DNA of 64,000 nucleotides, from assembly GCA_037178855.1 (NCBI GenBank), contig JASJZC010000002.1:2294001-2358000 (forward strand). The letters run 5' to 3'. The DNA comes from Oscheius sp. JU75 (Eukaryota; Nematoda; Chromadorea; Rhabditida; Rhabditidae). Below, in pieces: positions 41,681-53,261 of this stretch; the first letter of the stretch is position 1, and each line of letters opens with the position of its first letter. The notes under the pieces are model-generated. The model saw only the letters and a list, made by a program, of their open reading frames with translations, had not been told where the DNA came from and made no database searches. The position numbers and the translations under genes were made by a program.

Positions 41681-44600
41681 TTAAAAGTAACGTTTTCTTG
41701 GTGCCTTCGGGGGACCGAGAGGGGCAGCCAGGAGGTCGGGACAGCGCTCCATCACACGAGAAATCTGAAAGTTAACTAATTCAGCGAGGTTCAAGAGGCG
41801 GGAAGAGTGATAAAAACCGCTGGTACTAGTCACTCTTAAGCACACTTTGTTTGTAGGTCGATTTGTGGCCATATTTACAGAATTTTAACATATTGCTCAG
41901 CGACTAGTGAGCTGGGCTGTGAATCTAAGCAACTTGGGCTCGGTCCCCGCCGATGCTTTTCGGTTTTCTGCAATGGCAGCAAAACTTTATGAGCACAAAT
42001 GGAGAGTTTATTTGGTCACGGGAGTCTTCTTACCAGCTGTGCTATAACCTAAATAGCCGAAACTGATATTCTGGAGACAAAAGTGACCGAAATAGATGAA
42101 CAAAACGTTATTTTTCTATATTCCTTTGCCGGTTATTTGCTCATTATCATTGACAATCAGCAAATGTGAGACGCTCTTCACTACGACTACCGTTTCAATA
42201 CATCTTGTCATAAAGAATGAATGAAAAATCCTCTACCAAGTTATCCATATAGTCGTGCATGTCCTTGAGACGTGAATCCTTGACCTGGAGCTCGAGACGA
42301 AGACTGTCCAGCTCGGCCAGCAGATCGCGACCCCCATTCCCGTTGTCCAGCTTCAAATTCAGCGGCTGTTTCGAGGAGCCGAATCCCGAGGAGGCCACAC
42401 TCCGAATACTGTTGGCGCGATGGAATGACTCTGCCGTGGAGACGGTCGGAGAGATTGGTGCCGCCGTTGAACCGTTCGAAATTCCGGACATGTTGACCGC
42501 CGTGTGGATGGACAGTCTAGACGGTGTCGCGTCGTTGGCCTCCTCGCCTCGCAAGTTCAGTCCGCTACCGAAAGAGCTCGGTCGTCCTCTGAAATATAAT
42601 TTTTCGTGCAAAAAAATCAAGGAAATGAACTTACACGCTGCCTGGAGGAGCCAGATACTGGCTAGAGGAGTCGAACGAGCCGTCCTGGCTCGTCGCGTCG
42701 AAGCTGGTGGCTTCGTTGTGGGGGAGCGTGGATGATCTGAGAGATAGGAGTTACATTTACATTTGAACCGTAAGAAGCTTCAAAACAGTAGTTAGATTGA
42801 GCAAACTGGACAACTAATTATGCTTTTTATCATCACGAATGCGGGTAATGGCAAATTGAAAAAAATGAAGCAAAACACCAGTTCGTCTGGAGATAACTGG
42901 ATCGTCATATGATTATGTGATGTTCGCGTCAAAAACTGATAGAGACTGCTAGTCTTCTTGAATTTTGTTTTCCGAGCCAAGTGCTATGTTTTGCTCAAAC
43001 ACATACTCAAACTTCAAACACGTACTTTCGCTTTATTTTCTGCCTTGTTAAGACACTCATAAAGTAAGCTATTGTCTTCAAAAACGCAACATTTTCTCGT
43101 AACACGAGAGCTCGGACAATCGTTAGTACCACTGAACCAAAAAAAACGTAACTCTCGTACAAAATGCGTTAGCGACATCTACGAAAATGATAAAAACACG
43201 CTTTTTACTGTGCTTTATCCTGTCCACTTTGAGTGTCGAGGCTCTGAAAGAATTGTACCAGGTGGGGTATAATTTCCTCGAGTCATACTGTTGGATCTAA
43301 TGTAACAATCTATCACGAAGGCACAACTTTTTTGAAGAAAAAAGTTCAAGGAACTTACTTATGGAGTCCTCCAAAGGTCTTGTTAATTTTGTGCATGAAT
43401 CTGTGGCTCCTGGTGCTCTTGACACTAAAGGCGCTGACGCCGCTCGCGACGGACATCGTATCCTCGGCCTGCTTCATCTTGCCTCCTCCGCCCAGCTTCT
43501 GCATTTTTCTCTTCATCTTATCCGCAAAGCTCTCCTTCCCAATCTCATTGAGGGCCGAGTTCGATATCGACAGCGTTGGCTTCTCATAGTGGAAGGCAAA
43601 TTGCATCTGGACTTCGCCTCTGAAATTGCGCTTTACCATTGAAAAAATGTAAAATTTACCGATATTTGTCGTCATCTTTCCTCTTTTTCAGCGGGAACCA
43701 GGTGTGTCCGCCCAGACGCTTCGCATCCTGCAATGGGATTTCGACCTTGCCGATTAGATCTGCAAGGAAAAGGTTAAAACGATTCTCTGAGCGCAGGATT
43801 CGGACCGGGGTTGCTCAGACAAGTAGAAGCTATCTTCCACCAGTTGGTTTCTCTACTCGTACATAAACAGGGTTTCAGGCCATCAGCAAGGCCACAGACA
43901 CAACATCGCGACGATGCCGTGACAAGGCGGACAGAGCTCTCAGAGAGAGCACTGGCCTCTGGAGACGCCGACAAATCATGTGATTTGAGACCCCTACAAA
44001 AGCCAGGCCCAACGCCGCGTCAAGGAGTTTCCTTCAATTTCTTTTCTGATCTCATGTCCTATAACCTAATAAACCATAGCCATATATCCTATTCTTTACT
44101 GACAACAATCCTGGCCGCAATCCACTGCTCCATTTTGACACCTTGTGATTACAAGGTCGAAAATAATGTTTGAAAAGGCAAAAAGAAAGGTTTTCCGTGC
44201 GCATGATCCGAACCAGGGTTTTGCGGACAACAGTTTTCGCAGAAACACCCTGCGCTATTTGTGCATTTTAAGCTTCTAGGCGGTTTCTAGACCAAAATGC
44301 TCGTATTTTCAAGGCGAAACCAAACCGACCGTATTACCATGCAAATCAAGTCTCGAGAAATATAAGCAAAAATTGGACGAACCATTGCCTCCGAGCTTCG
44401 TCTTGTGATTGACCGTAATATCCAGATGCGTTGACTTTTCGTTGATCTTGAACTCGCAATTCTCGTCCCATTTGCAGTCGGTCTCGCAGCTGATGACCTC
44501 GGTCACGACGCGACTCTTCGTTGTTCCCTTGCCCTTAAGAGTGATCGAGGCGACGGCATCGAGTGTGTTGTGGTTCTTCAAGTATAGACCGCGGGCGCTC

Positions 44601-45273
44601 GAAACTGGAAAAAAAGGATGTTAGTGAGTGTTTTTGAAATGAGCAAGGTTTTTCTCTTTCCCAAGTCAGAAGTTTTTGGTTTTTCTCTAGAAAAATAGCA
44701 ATTTCACAAAGCTCATTTTGATGTCTCTTGTGGATGCCGCAAGAGACACGTAATCACGGCTATGGAATATGCAGTAAGAAGAGTTCACTACAATAGCCCA
44801 TATGTAGCCATGAAACGAGGAAGACTAGCCTTCGCACCAAAAACCTTGTTCTACTGCAAAACCTTCTTCGAGAGCAACTTTTCTATCTCGAACGTCGAAT
44901 ACAGTTTTTCCAATAACTAAGTGACAACAAATGTTTCGTGGGCCATCATGCTTTCAGTTTCAAGCAGTCCTTCAATCAAAATTTGGCTCAATATTCAAAC
45001 GAGTTTGCAGGAGTCTTACCTTTGTTTTTCGGTCTTCTTACTCCAATTAAGTGTCAAGAAACCCCAAAAAGTTTCTAAATATCACTTAGGGAGTTCGCCC
45101 CAGCAAAAATCCCATAACTTCTTCCCAGGCATCGCAAACCTGGCCGAAATGTGATCGCATCGACTAAGCGAGGCTTGCACGCAAGGGACATCTTTGATCA
45201 GTAATCAAATTTTTTTTTGATAGCTAAAAAAAATGTAAAACTCACTATTTACAAGAAGTGTGTTGGGTTCCAT
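41681..45273 (-). CDS. RAB11FIP: Class I Rab11-family interacting protein (C2 plus Rab11-binding domain)
   Basis: These proteins link Rab11 to recycling-endosome membranes. Exon 1 (45246-45273) gives MEPNTLLVN and joins the C2 domain: SSARGLYLKNHNTLDAVASI, KSRVVTEVISCETDCKWDEN, THLDITVNHKTKLGGNG, LIGKVEIPLQDAKRL, TWFPLKKRKDDKYRGEVQ. A linker follows with FADKMKRKMQKLGGGGKM and a Ser-rich stretch (SVASGVSAFSVKSTRSH), then a low-complexity Ser/Thr/Pro region (GISNGSTAAPISPTVS). The C-terminal helix is LLAELDSLRLELQVKDSRL and MHDYMDNL joined to ISRVMERCPDLLAAPLG. This matches the Rab11-binding motif YIDxLLxRVMExxPxLL. The end is APRKRYF, stop at 41681. The start follows a TTTCAG acceptor and lies 376 bases after the RRP9 stop on the same strand. 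Long introns hold three tRNA-like elements. Confidence 0.9.
41886..41955 (+). repeat. tRNA-like element in a Rab11-FIP intron
   Basis: TTGCTCAGCGACTAGTGAGC is the A-box region and TGGGCTCGGTCCCCG the B-box arm; CTTTTC follows. It lies antisense to the gene. Confidence 0.5.
43786..43870 (-). repeat. Decayed tRNA-like element in a Rab11-FIP intron
   Basis: On the minus strand CCCGGTCCGAATCC is the B-box, and ACCAACTGGTGGAAGATAGC a weak A-box region. Confidence 0.35.
44194..44263 (-). repeat. tRNA-like element in a Rab11-FIP intron
   Basis: On the minus strand AAATAGCGCAGGGTGTTTC is the A-box region and CCTGGTTCGGATCATG the B-box. TTTCTTTTTG follows as a possible terminator. Confidence 0.5.
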
Positions 45274-45648
45274 TGAGTTAATGTTGTGCCTATTGGACTC
45301 TTTTCCTGAAAATGAAAATTCAAATAATTCGTAATGCTTGAAAGAGATCGTGGGTCGTGGTCTAAAAGGGGGAGACCGGTATCGTGCCGAGAAATCGTGC
45401 CAATAAGCCGTTCTCCTCCTCGCTTCACACTATCGTCAAATCTCTCCGGGCGATTGCGAAACATCTGGAATAAAACGGGGGAACGAGGTACAATGGGCGA
45501 TGAATAACGCCACATATGGAATGCAAATAGGATCGACGAGGGGGGAAAATGGTGAAATTTATAACAATTTAACAATAACAAGCGAACGAATTTTGGATAG
45601 AGGAAACGGGCAAAAAACAACAATTGGGGGTGGTCTATAACAGCGAAG
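45274..45648. other. Gap between RRP9 and Rab11-FIP
   Basis: About 375 bases with no coding feature. It ends in a strong TTTTCAG acceptor before the FIP start codon, as expected at an intercistronic trans-splice site. Confidence 0.4.
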
Positions 45649-48600
45649 TTAGTCGTCTTCCTCTTCGTCGGAAGAGGCCATGGCGAGACGGTCGACCTGG
45701 ATGCTCGTGCTAGTCTCCAGCTCATCCTGATCTCCGTAGCGTACTGGCAGAACGACAACCTGATTTCGGGCCTCCTTGTTCACCTGGAAATGGAATTCAG
45801 GCTCACTTTGTGCGGATCTCACGATTCTATAACATTTCTTAGAGTTTTTCAAAGTTTGAAGGAGAAAAACTGCTATTTTTGATTGCTATACTGCTATTTG
45901 GATCGTGTTATGTGTGTGGGTCGTCAGACTTTGATAAACGTTGGCAGCCAAAAATAGACAAAGTTTGACATGTGGACTAACTGGAAGTAGCTAGCTGTTT
46001 GCTGGGCTTTACTGCTGTGAAAAGACTGCAATGTGTGGCACGCGGAAATTTAGAGGAAGACTTTCCCTTTGAAACATCGATAGATATTCGAACACCGTTT
46101 ACAATCCTACCCTTAGGATAGTACCCTTATCATTATCCAAAGGGTTGTCCCCGTAAATATGTAGAGAGCTACAGTCCCTCACAAGACAAAGCAGAAGAGA
46201 ATAGAATAGCCTAAGGGTCGCTGTCTCAAGAAAAAAAGAAAAGGGCTACCTACAGCTGACAGTCGAAATGGAAACTACTGGACGCGGGAGAGAAAACCAA
46301 GGGGCAACGTTCTAGTGTGGAAGAGCTATGGCAATCTTAGTTTCAGGTGGGACTTGTCAGTTTCTGTCAAGGTTAATCCGAAGACAGTTGTTGGCAGAGG
46401 TAGTTAGATTTTGATTTTCTCTACAAGAATGTTGTCTCATGGCTTTCGTCTCTTCAGTAGTTTCCACTCTACTCAACTGTAATCCTCCCCCTCTCTTTGT
46501 CTGTCCCTTTCAAAACATCACAAAACCTACTCTACCCATTCAAAAGGAGGGTCAAACAAACACATAAAAGCCTATTACTCACCCACCACCTTCCATATTT
46601 GTGTTCTTGGCCGACGGCCAGGACGAGAAGACGTCCATCTGGGGAGAAGCGAATCTCGTTTATGAATCCATCCATCGAGTAGCTAATGACCTCTTCCAGG
46701 CTGCGGAAATTGTTGCTGACCTTCCAGAGACGAAGCTGGCCATCACTGCTCCCAGTGGCCACGAGATCTACACGTTTTCATGTTTAAAATACCAGAAAAT
46801 GGCATGATGACTCACCAGAATAGGGCACAGCCGCCACGGAGACGACCCATCTCGGCTCGCCGCTGTCGTGCTTCCCGTGTATGAGTTGCTTTGTGGCTAT
46901 CGGACGCTTCTTCCAGACTGACCAGACGCAGAGAGTTCTGGAAAATAGCGGGTTTTGTGACTAGAAAAAAGATGGCGAAGGGTTGAAGGGTCTGTGTGTG
47001 TGGGAAGAACTCTGATAACTCCCAGGATAGATAAGACGCAATGTCGGAAGAAGTAGGGAGAATAATGCGCCACGACTACCCGCGTTCCACACCGCTGTGG
47101 CAAAGACAATGGGCACTTTTTGATAGGAAAACATTGCTGGAGAGAATTTGTGCCTGAAGAGACAGTACGGGTGAGAAAAGGTCAGGAAGACTGGGCTTAC
47201 ATCAGAGCCCAACCAACAAGGCTACGAATATTTTCTCCCGAGTGACATGAGGTCATAAAGTTTAAGACCACCACCAAAATTCACATGGAAAATAATAACT
47301 GCGGATAGAAATCACTCTGGAGACTGATTCCTCCTCAGCTTCAAGTGGCACGCAAGACAGGAAGCTCTCTTCAAGGGGTGGTGGTCGTAGGCGAACAAAA
47401 AACGGAGCGAGCGGCGAGGAGCGATCCCTTCTCTCTCCGGTTTCCGGTCGCCTCAAAGACTGTCCGGTTCTACCGGACGGCCGAATGGGTTCAGGGCGAC
47501 GGGCATCGAATTCGGCTGGAGGACAAAACAAGACAAAGGTCAGGTACCAGGGACCAATTTCCTGGCATTACAAAACGTCCCCACAGATGTTTTTAAGCCT
47601 CGGAGCAAGATGGCTAATATATCAGGGTTCGAGACATAAGGCCCTGCTCAGAAACATCTTTCGGCTAAGGAAAATCAAAATTGAGGGGGGGTACAAAAAC
47701 TAAACGATTTTGGTGCGCTAGATGAGACCGGAAGATTGGGGAGAGGGATCTGTACAAATATGGAGGCTGAAGCTGCAAATGGAAAGGCGGGAAAAAGCTG
47801 TGTGGGATCGATGATAACTATAGTTTTATGAATCGAAATAGCGCGATTTTTTTGGGAAAAGGATGTCAGCTGATCCTAGGAGGCAGTATAGACACTGGGG
47901 TGTGTGAAAAACAGAGTAAAGAGAGAGAGAGAGGATAAAAATGTTGTTGTCCGGTGTTTCGAAAGTCAACAAACAGCCTGTTTTTCAAAATGTCTCCTGT
48001 CTGCTGGTGGGAGAAGGAAGAGTAAAAATTTGATTAATTTCACAAGATCTGAAACTACTTTTGGATGGGATAGAAAAGCTTCGTCTAATTTTTGTTCGAA
48101 AAGGAGCTCTTAAATTTTCATCTTGATGATTGGAAAACCAAGCAGTTTGTGCTGGAACAAGTAATTATAGCTCACAAGACGAAGTGAATCAATCAGATAT
48201 CGGCGGCCAAAACTTACATCGGATTCACGGGAAAACTTGACGGTTACACTTGTATCAAAATCAATAAAGAGGCAGTTATCATCTGCTGTATGTGAGTATT
48301 ATCTGGGTCTCTGGACAATCCAAACTGTTTCTTTTTAGCTAAAAAAAGCTATAAAATGGTTCCATTTTGAACCGAAAACATGCTATTCGGTCCAGTTTCG
48401 GCTAAAAGACATTTGCAAGAGGTTAGACATTTACCCGGAATAACAAGACAAAAGACCCACTGAAGCACTTAGAAAACGCTCTAGTCGATCATAATGCGAT
48501 CATCACAAATCGAGGGTCTCGATTCGAGACCGGTGTAACATGGGCTAGAAGAACGAGGTCTCGGAGAGGAATATCATGTATTACCAGCTAGCCATTTTGT

Positions 48601-51600
48601 CACTAAATACAGTCAAAATATACGTAATGTTTTGCCTCTCATCTACTAATTCCACGTGTATTTGTCAGTCTGGCTCACAGACTTTTTGGCAAGCAAACAA
48701 AACATAAATATGGATCAGAGACAGAGAGACGAAACTGTATTGTTCAGTATGAGAGAGAGAGGGAGAGTGAACATATTGACCAGCCCATACAGAGAGAAAG
48801 ATGGGGTGGTGTGGACAATAAAAACTCGTTCGTTGTACTGTAAACTGGCGAAGAGAGACAGAGTGGTCAAGTAGGAGGAACGTGGTAAGGGAGAGAGACA
48901 GCTTCTGTGAGGGTAAAGGACAAGGATGGACTACCCTACCAATAGAGTTACAAAGACACCATTTCCCTGCTTCATAACTCTGGTAACTTTCTTGGAATGA
49001 ATAAGAGAGACAGAGAGTCACATCTCGGGATGAAAGTCAAGGGAAATGAGTCAGCTGACCTTGAACCAACGATCATTCGTCAAATCTACGACTTAGCAAA
49101 AAGTCTTTTCTCATGACTCTGTCCCTCTGCTTACATAACCTGTCCAATCAGGTCAAACAATTGATCGATTAGATATCAAAAAACGCTGAGATCAGTGACT
49201 GATCAGATGACCGTCGTCTAAAAATGGCATATATCTCCTCCTTTTCAAACACGCGAACAACAATGAAAGACGAAGCGTGAAAAGAGAAACAGACAACTGC
49301 TGGGCAAACAGAGCCAAATCTGTGGCAGAGGGAGAGATTGCTCTCTCTGGAACACCTCTGAAAACCTGCGCACGGCCAGAGGTGCGAATTTTGTTTGCCC
49401 TGAAAGAGGTGAGAGGGCAGGAAATGAGGGCGGGAATGCGGTTCGGGGTTTAGCAAAATTTGAGACCATTCTTTGTGCTTAAATGGTCCAAAACGGAACT
49501 TTGAAAAGCGCTAAAACTAAAACTTGAACTTTGCGTTAGTTCTGGGCGCACAAATGTTTGTAAATTTTTCTTTTGCGAAAAATAGCTCGTACAAACCCTT
49601 TCCCGAAAAAATATCCAAAAGATCTCAGAATCAACCTCTCAAGAATGAAGGAGGATATTTTTTGCAGCGTCTTTTTTTCGAAGGAAGGACTGAAAAGTAA
49701 TGGTAAACAGTTGCTTTCTAGTCGTAAAAGACCACGAGGACATACTTCCTGCCATCTTCAAAACGTGTGTTTGGACGATTCTTACGTTGCGAGCCCGCCT
49801 CCACTCCTAGAGACAAACATTCAACAATGAGTCACCCGAGCCCTGTAATACCGACAATTCACACAGAGACATTTGAAGATAGAAGGCCTTGAAATTAAGC
49901 CCCCACTAAAAGTTGGGGCAATTTAGAACGAGAAGTTTGTAGCCGAAGCGGCCGAGACACCATGGCAACCGGCTGTGGATAATCGTGGCAGGAGTTGAGA
50001 AAAAAAGAGAGGAAATTGAACGAAAACGAACCCGTCGGAGGATCCAGAGACAAAATGGTCGTCGTTGAGCATTGCCACACAGTCCATGCTGACACAGGAT
50101 GAGTGACCGGTGAACATCTTAAAGTTTTAGGCAGTTTCAAGGGTCTCGAGATAAAAATTACAAGCTGACTCTCGTCTTCAACCTTCCACAGCCTACAGCT
50201 GCGATCCTGGGCTCCGGTAGAGACGCTGCGCTGCTTCTGGAGACAGCTGATCGAGAGCACCGCGTCCTCGTGACCGTACATCGTGTCCACGCAGCCCATC
50301 TGATCGAGGTCCCAGAGCTGCAATTCAATTTGTGAATGAAGGCTAAGGCAACATTGGTCAGGTATTCGTATAGAATTCAGAGAACTGGAGGAAGTCTTAG
50401 CAACGCGGGATCAGGTTACATGTCTACATTGTGAAGTAATTGACTATGCAGATACTGACTAGCAGACTTAAAGACTTTGCTTAGAACCCTCTGTTCAGAT
50501 TACGAAACTTTCCAATATTTTCAGTCTCATTGACATTTTCAAATTTGAACAGGAGGACCCTTCTGACGGAAAAGAAGGTTGCGTAAAATCTTTGGATCCA
50601 CTGGTTCCAGTGCACGGGGTAAGCCTGCCTCGATGCTCAAACCAGGAAGAAGGAGAGACGTCTCCTTCCGATCTCTTATCATGATCTTGCGTTAATAAAA
50701 CGCTTCCACTACGCAGCCTGTTATATTGACTATAGCGCATATCAGTCCCCATTGGAATCACAGTTAGAGTCCAGCGGAAATGATGGGAAAATGAATGATC
50801 CTGACCCAATTTCAAATGCCAAACTCTTCGAGGCTGACCGACAGAGCCACACTAAATTTGCAGGCGCATTCTGATCATGCTTAGGGGCATACAGAAAGAA
50901 GAGTCCAAACAATTTTTGTCTGCCACAAGCAAGTTTTCTGGATACCTTTGTATGAAAAAGACTACAATATTTTTTGAGGCGAACTAGTGGAAGGTGCTGA
51001 TTACTCAGGGATATGACTCGAACAAACGCCTCTTATTGTATTCCAAGCATAAAGATAACTCTCACCTTGACGGATCTGTCCCTGCTGGCACTGAACAGAT
51101 AGTTGGTCTTCAGTTGAAATGTCAGAGCCGTGATCGGACCTCGGTGACCGCCAAAGTCGCGAACATGCTCGAGTGTCTTGAAGTCCCAGACCTTGAGCGT
51201 CGAGTCGTGTCCGCCTGAGACGATATAGCGTCCATCCGAGGAAATTGCGACGGCGAAAATGTGTCCAAAATGGGCCTTCTGCTCCAGGCCGCCTTTCTTC
51301 GTCCTCTTGATGACTCCGACGACCTTCTGCTCTGAGATGCTGTCTGCAAATGGGAGATTGAGTGAATCGATTTTGCCGAAAGGTGCGATAGGTTAGCGCA
51401 CAAAACAAAGCAAGGCGGGTTCGATCCCCAGTTTTTTTTTCTTTTTATGAATCGCATAAGGAAGTTATTGGTTCTTAACTGGATGCTATTTTCAGAATCG
51501 CCAGAGTTATAGAGAACAATAAAAAGATGATTTTATGATATGGCAGCTGTTTTGTTCTAAAAAAATAGCGTAAAAAGACCCACATTTTACAATAGAGGAC

Positions 51601-52764
51601 TCTTTCCCAGCGCTGACAATAAACTGCTTGCATGGAGAGACAGCCACAGCTACCGGGCTGAACCGATGGGACCGATAGTCGATCTCCCTCTCCTCATTGA
51701 TGTCGGCCAGATCGGCGAGCTCGCGTCGAAGTGTTCCGGCCTTCTGGGCGGCGTCTTCTTTCAGCAGTTGTCCCAGATCCTCGTCCTCCTTCTTCGTTTC
51801 CTCCAACTTCGCTAGGAGCTCCTTCGCCTGACGGTAGTTTCTCTCGTGGACGTCGTCGTATTCAGCATCGCTGCCTGCCGACATGGCGGCATCATTGCCA
51901 ACAGAGTCCTAGTGATTTTTTGTGTAAAAAACAGAAAGTGGTCCTACCTCCTCGTCTGAACTGATCTCCGTGGCAGCCAGCTGTCTCTTTCGCCGCGACA
52001 TCTTCGCCTCCTTCTCGTCCACATGTTTGCGAGGCTGAATGGGTGAATTGTAGAAGAGGAAAAATGTCAAATACGCCTAAAAAGAGTCCGTAACTTTTGC
52101 TCAAAAATTTTGAGAACAAAAGTTACTAACTCCCTAAAAAGGTGTTCAACCAAATAAGAACCGAAACTAATAGATTTTGATAACGTTTTTTGCGGAATTA
52201 TCAGACTTTGGGAGAGACTAGAAAATTAGCGGGAGTTGGTTAACTGGGGACAAAATAGGTCCTAGTTAACCAATTCCATAGGACCATCTTGGGCATCGAC
52301 ATTTTCTGCTAGCTGGGAGATACTCATGTTAAGAACAAAATATATGTGAACAGATAGTAAAAAAATGATGTTCCCTGCCCGGAGAGGCTTTCAAACTCTT
52401 TCGTATTCTTTAAATCTTGTACAATTTCAGCTAACCACAAATATGAGTACAACAGCATAATATCTATTTCATGACATGAAAAGATTCTAGTCGCCTTTCT
52501 ACTGTAAAATGGCTACCGTTCTACTGTAAAATGGCTACAGCAAAAAAAGATGGGAAAGCAATGTCGAAACTAATCATCAAAAATTTGTAACCAAACGAGA
52601 TAGCTTACTATGAGAATCTTGATCTCCAAGGAGACCTTTTTTTCGAATGCTCAAACCTGTAAAAAAGGCCAAAGGGAGGACAAAAAACTCACGCCTCTTT
52701 TGACTCCTCTCTTCGCTCCGGCCGTCTTGGCTTTGCCGTTCGCCGGCAGGAAGAATGACGGCAT
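45649..52764 (-). CDS. RRP9: RRP9 / U3-55K, WD40 protein of the U3 snoRNP
   Basis: RRP9 binds the U3 snoRNA and helps early 18S rRNA processing in the nucleolus. The start at 52764 gives MPSFFLPANGKAKTAG and a basic segment, then KMSRRKRQLAATEISSDEE and the acidic, helical SDAEYDDVHERNYRQAKELL. The WD40 repeats follow: HRFSPVAVAVSPCKQFIVSA; GHIFAVAISSDGRYIVSGGH with DSTLKVWDFKTLEHV; GHRGPITALTFQLKTNYLF; LWDLDQMGCVDTMYGHEDAV; DRSCRLWKVEDESQLV; GHSSCVSMDCVAMLNDDHF; TLCVWSVWKKRPIATKQL; DLVATGSSDGQLRLWKV; and DGFINEIRFSPDGRLLVLAV with GQEHKYGRWW and VNKEARNQVVVLP. The acidic tail ends SSDEEEDD. The match to human RRP9 is strong to the end. One intron (46938 to about 50030) is 3 kb, by far the longest here. 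Confidence 0.95.
46375..46480 (+). repeat. Dispersed repeat copy in an RRP9 intron
   Basis: It resembles 11515-11625, sharing TTTTCTCTACAAGAATGTTG-like sequence and ATGGCTTTCGTC. It lies antisense to RRP9. Confidence 0.4.
47262..47531 (-). other. Open, GC-rich stretch inside the long RRP9 intron
   Basis: The minus strand is open for about 90 codons after a CTCCAG acceptor-like site (PAEFDARRPEPIRPSGRTGQ, rich in Arg, Pro and Ser) and is more GC-rich than the rest of the intron. There is no match to RRP9 or any family. It could be an alternative exon or chance. Confidence 0.2.
47532..49895. other. Central part of the long RRP9 intron
   Basis: No exon is recognised. It has an AGAGAGAC-type array at about 48715-48780 and 48855-48900, a tRNA-like element at 48477-48542, and otherwise unique sequence. 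Confidence 0.35.
48477..48542 (+). repeat. tRNA-like element in an RRP9 intron
   Basis: CTCTAGTCGATCATAATGCG is the A-box region. GGTCT-CGATTCG-AGACC is a perfect 5-bp stem with a 7-base loop that contains the B-box. It lies antisense to the gene. Confidence 0.5.
51375..51430 (+). repeat. tRNA-like element in an RRP9 intron
   Basis: AGGTGCGATAGGTTAGCGCA is the A-box region and GCGGGTTCGATCCCC a near-ideal B-box. Nine T follow directly. It is short and lacks an anticodon stem. Confidence 0.5.
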
Positions 52765-53261
52765 CTGAATTCTTCTATTCTTACCCGTCTTACAAAAACC
52801 CTATTTTTCTCACCACAAGGGATAAACCTGGCCAGCCAGGCCAGACGTACTCGTAGAGGCCAGTCCAGTTTGTGGTGAGACGCTTGGTGTACTGCTAAGA
52901 GACCCGCCACTAACTAGGCTGGCCTGGCCGGCCAGGCCAGGGGCGATCTTTGCGAGTACACCTGACCTTGTCTGGCCAACGCGAGCATTTTGGCCAAGAT
53001 TGCGATGCCTGCACCACTTTCCAAGGTATTTCAGCTGCTCCGAACAGCCTCATTTCCATAACAAATTACAGAAACACGGTTAATATTTAATTACCAAGGA
53101 TTTAACAATCAAAATATGGAGGATTTGACCTAAGAGGGGGCCCTAAAAGAAGAATACCCGTACTATAATAATACACGATTTTTAGAGAGAAACAACATTT
53201 GGAGGTGGAAAATTTGACAAAAACCGAGTTTTTAAATGAATTTTAAGGGAAAAGTTAGATG
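52765..53261. other. Gap between THOC1 and RRP9
   Basis: About 500 bases. GC-rich CCTGGCCAGCCAGG-type sequence surrounds 52820-52940, including a perfect palindrome. A second GC-rich block near 52827 (CTGGCCAGCCAGGCCAG) echoes it. No exon is seen. Confidence 0.4.
52919..52940. promoter_or_regulatory. Perfect 22-bp GC-rich palindrome upstream of RRP9
   Basis: CTGGCCTGGCC is followed immediately by its reverse complement GGCCAGGCCAG. It lies about 155 bases upstream of the RRP9 start codon. It may be a dimer-binding site or the end of a decayed foldback element; the partial copy near 52827 favours a repeat. Confidence 0.45.
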
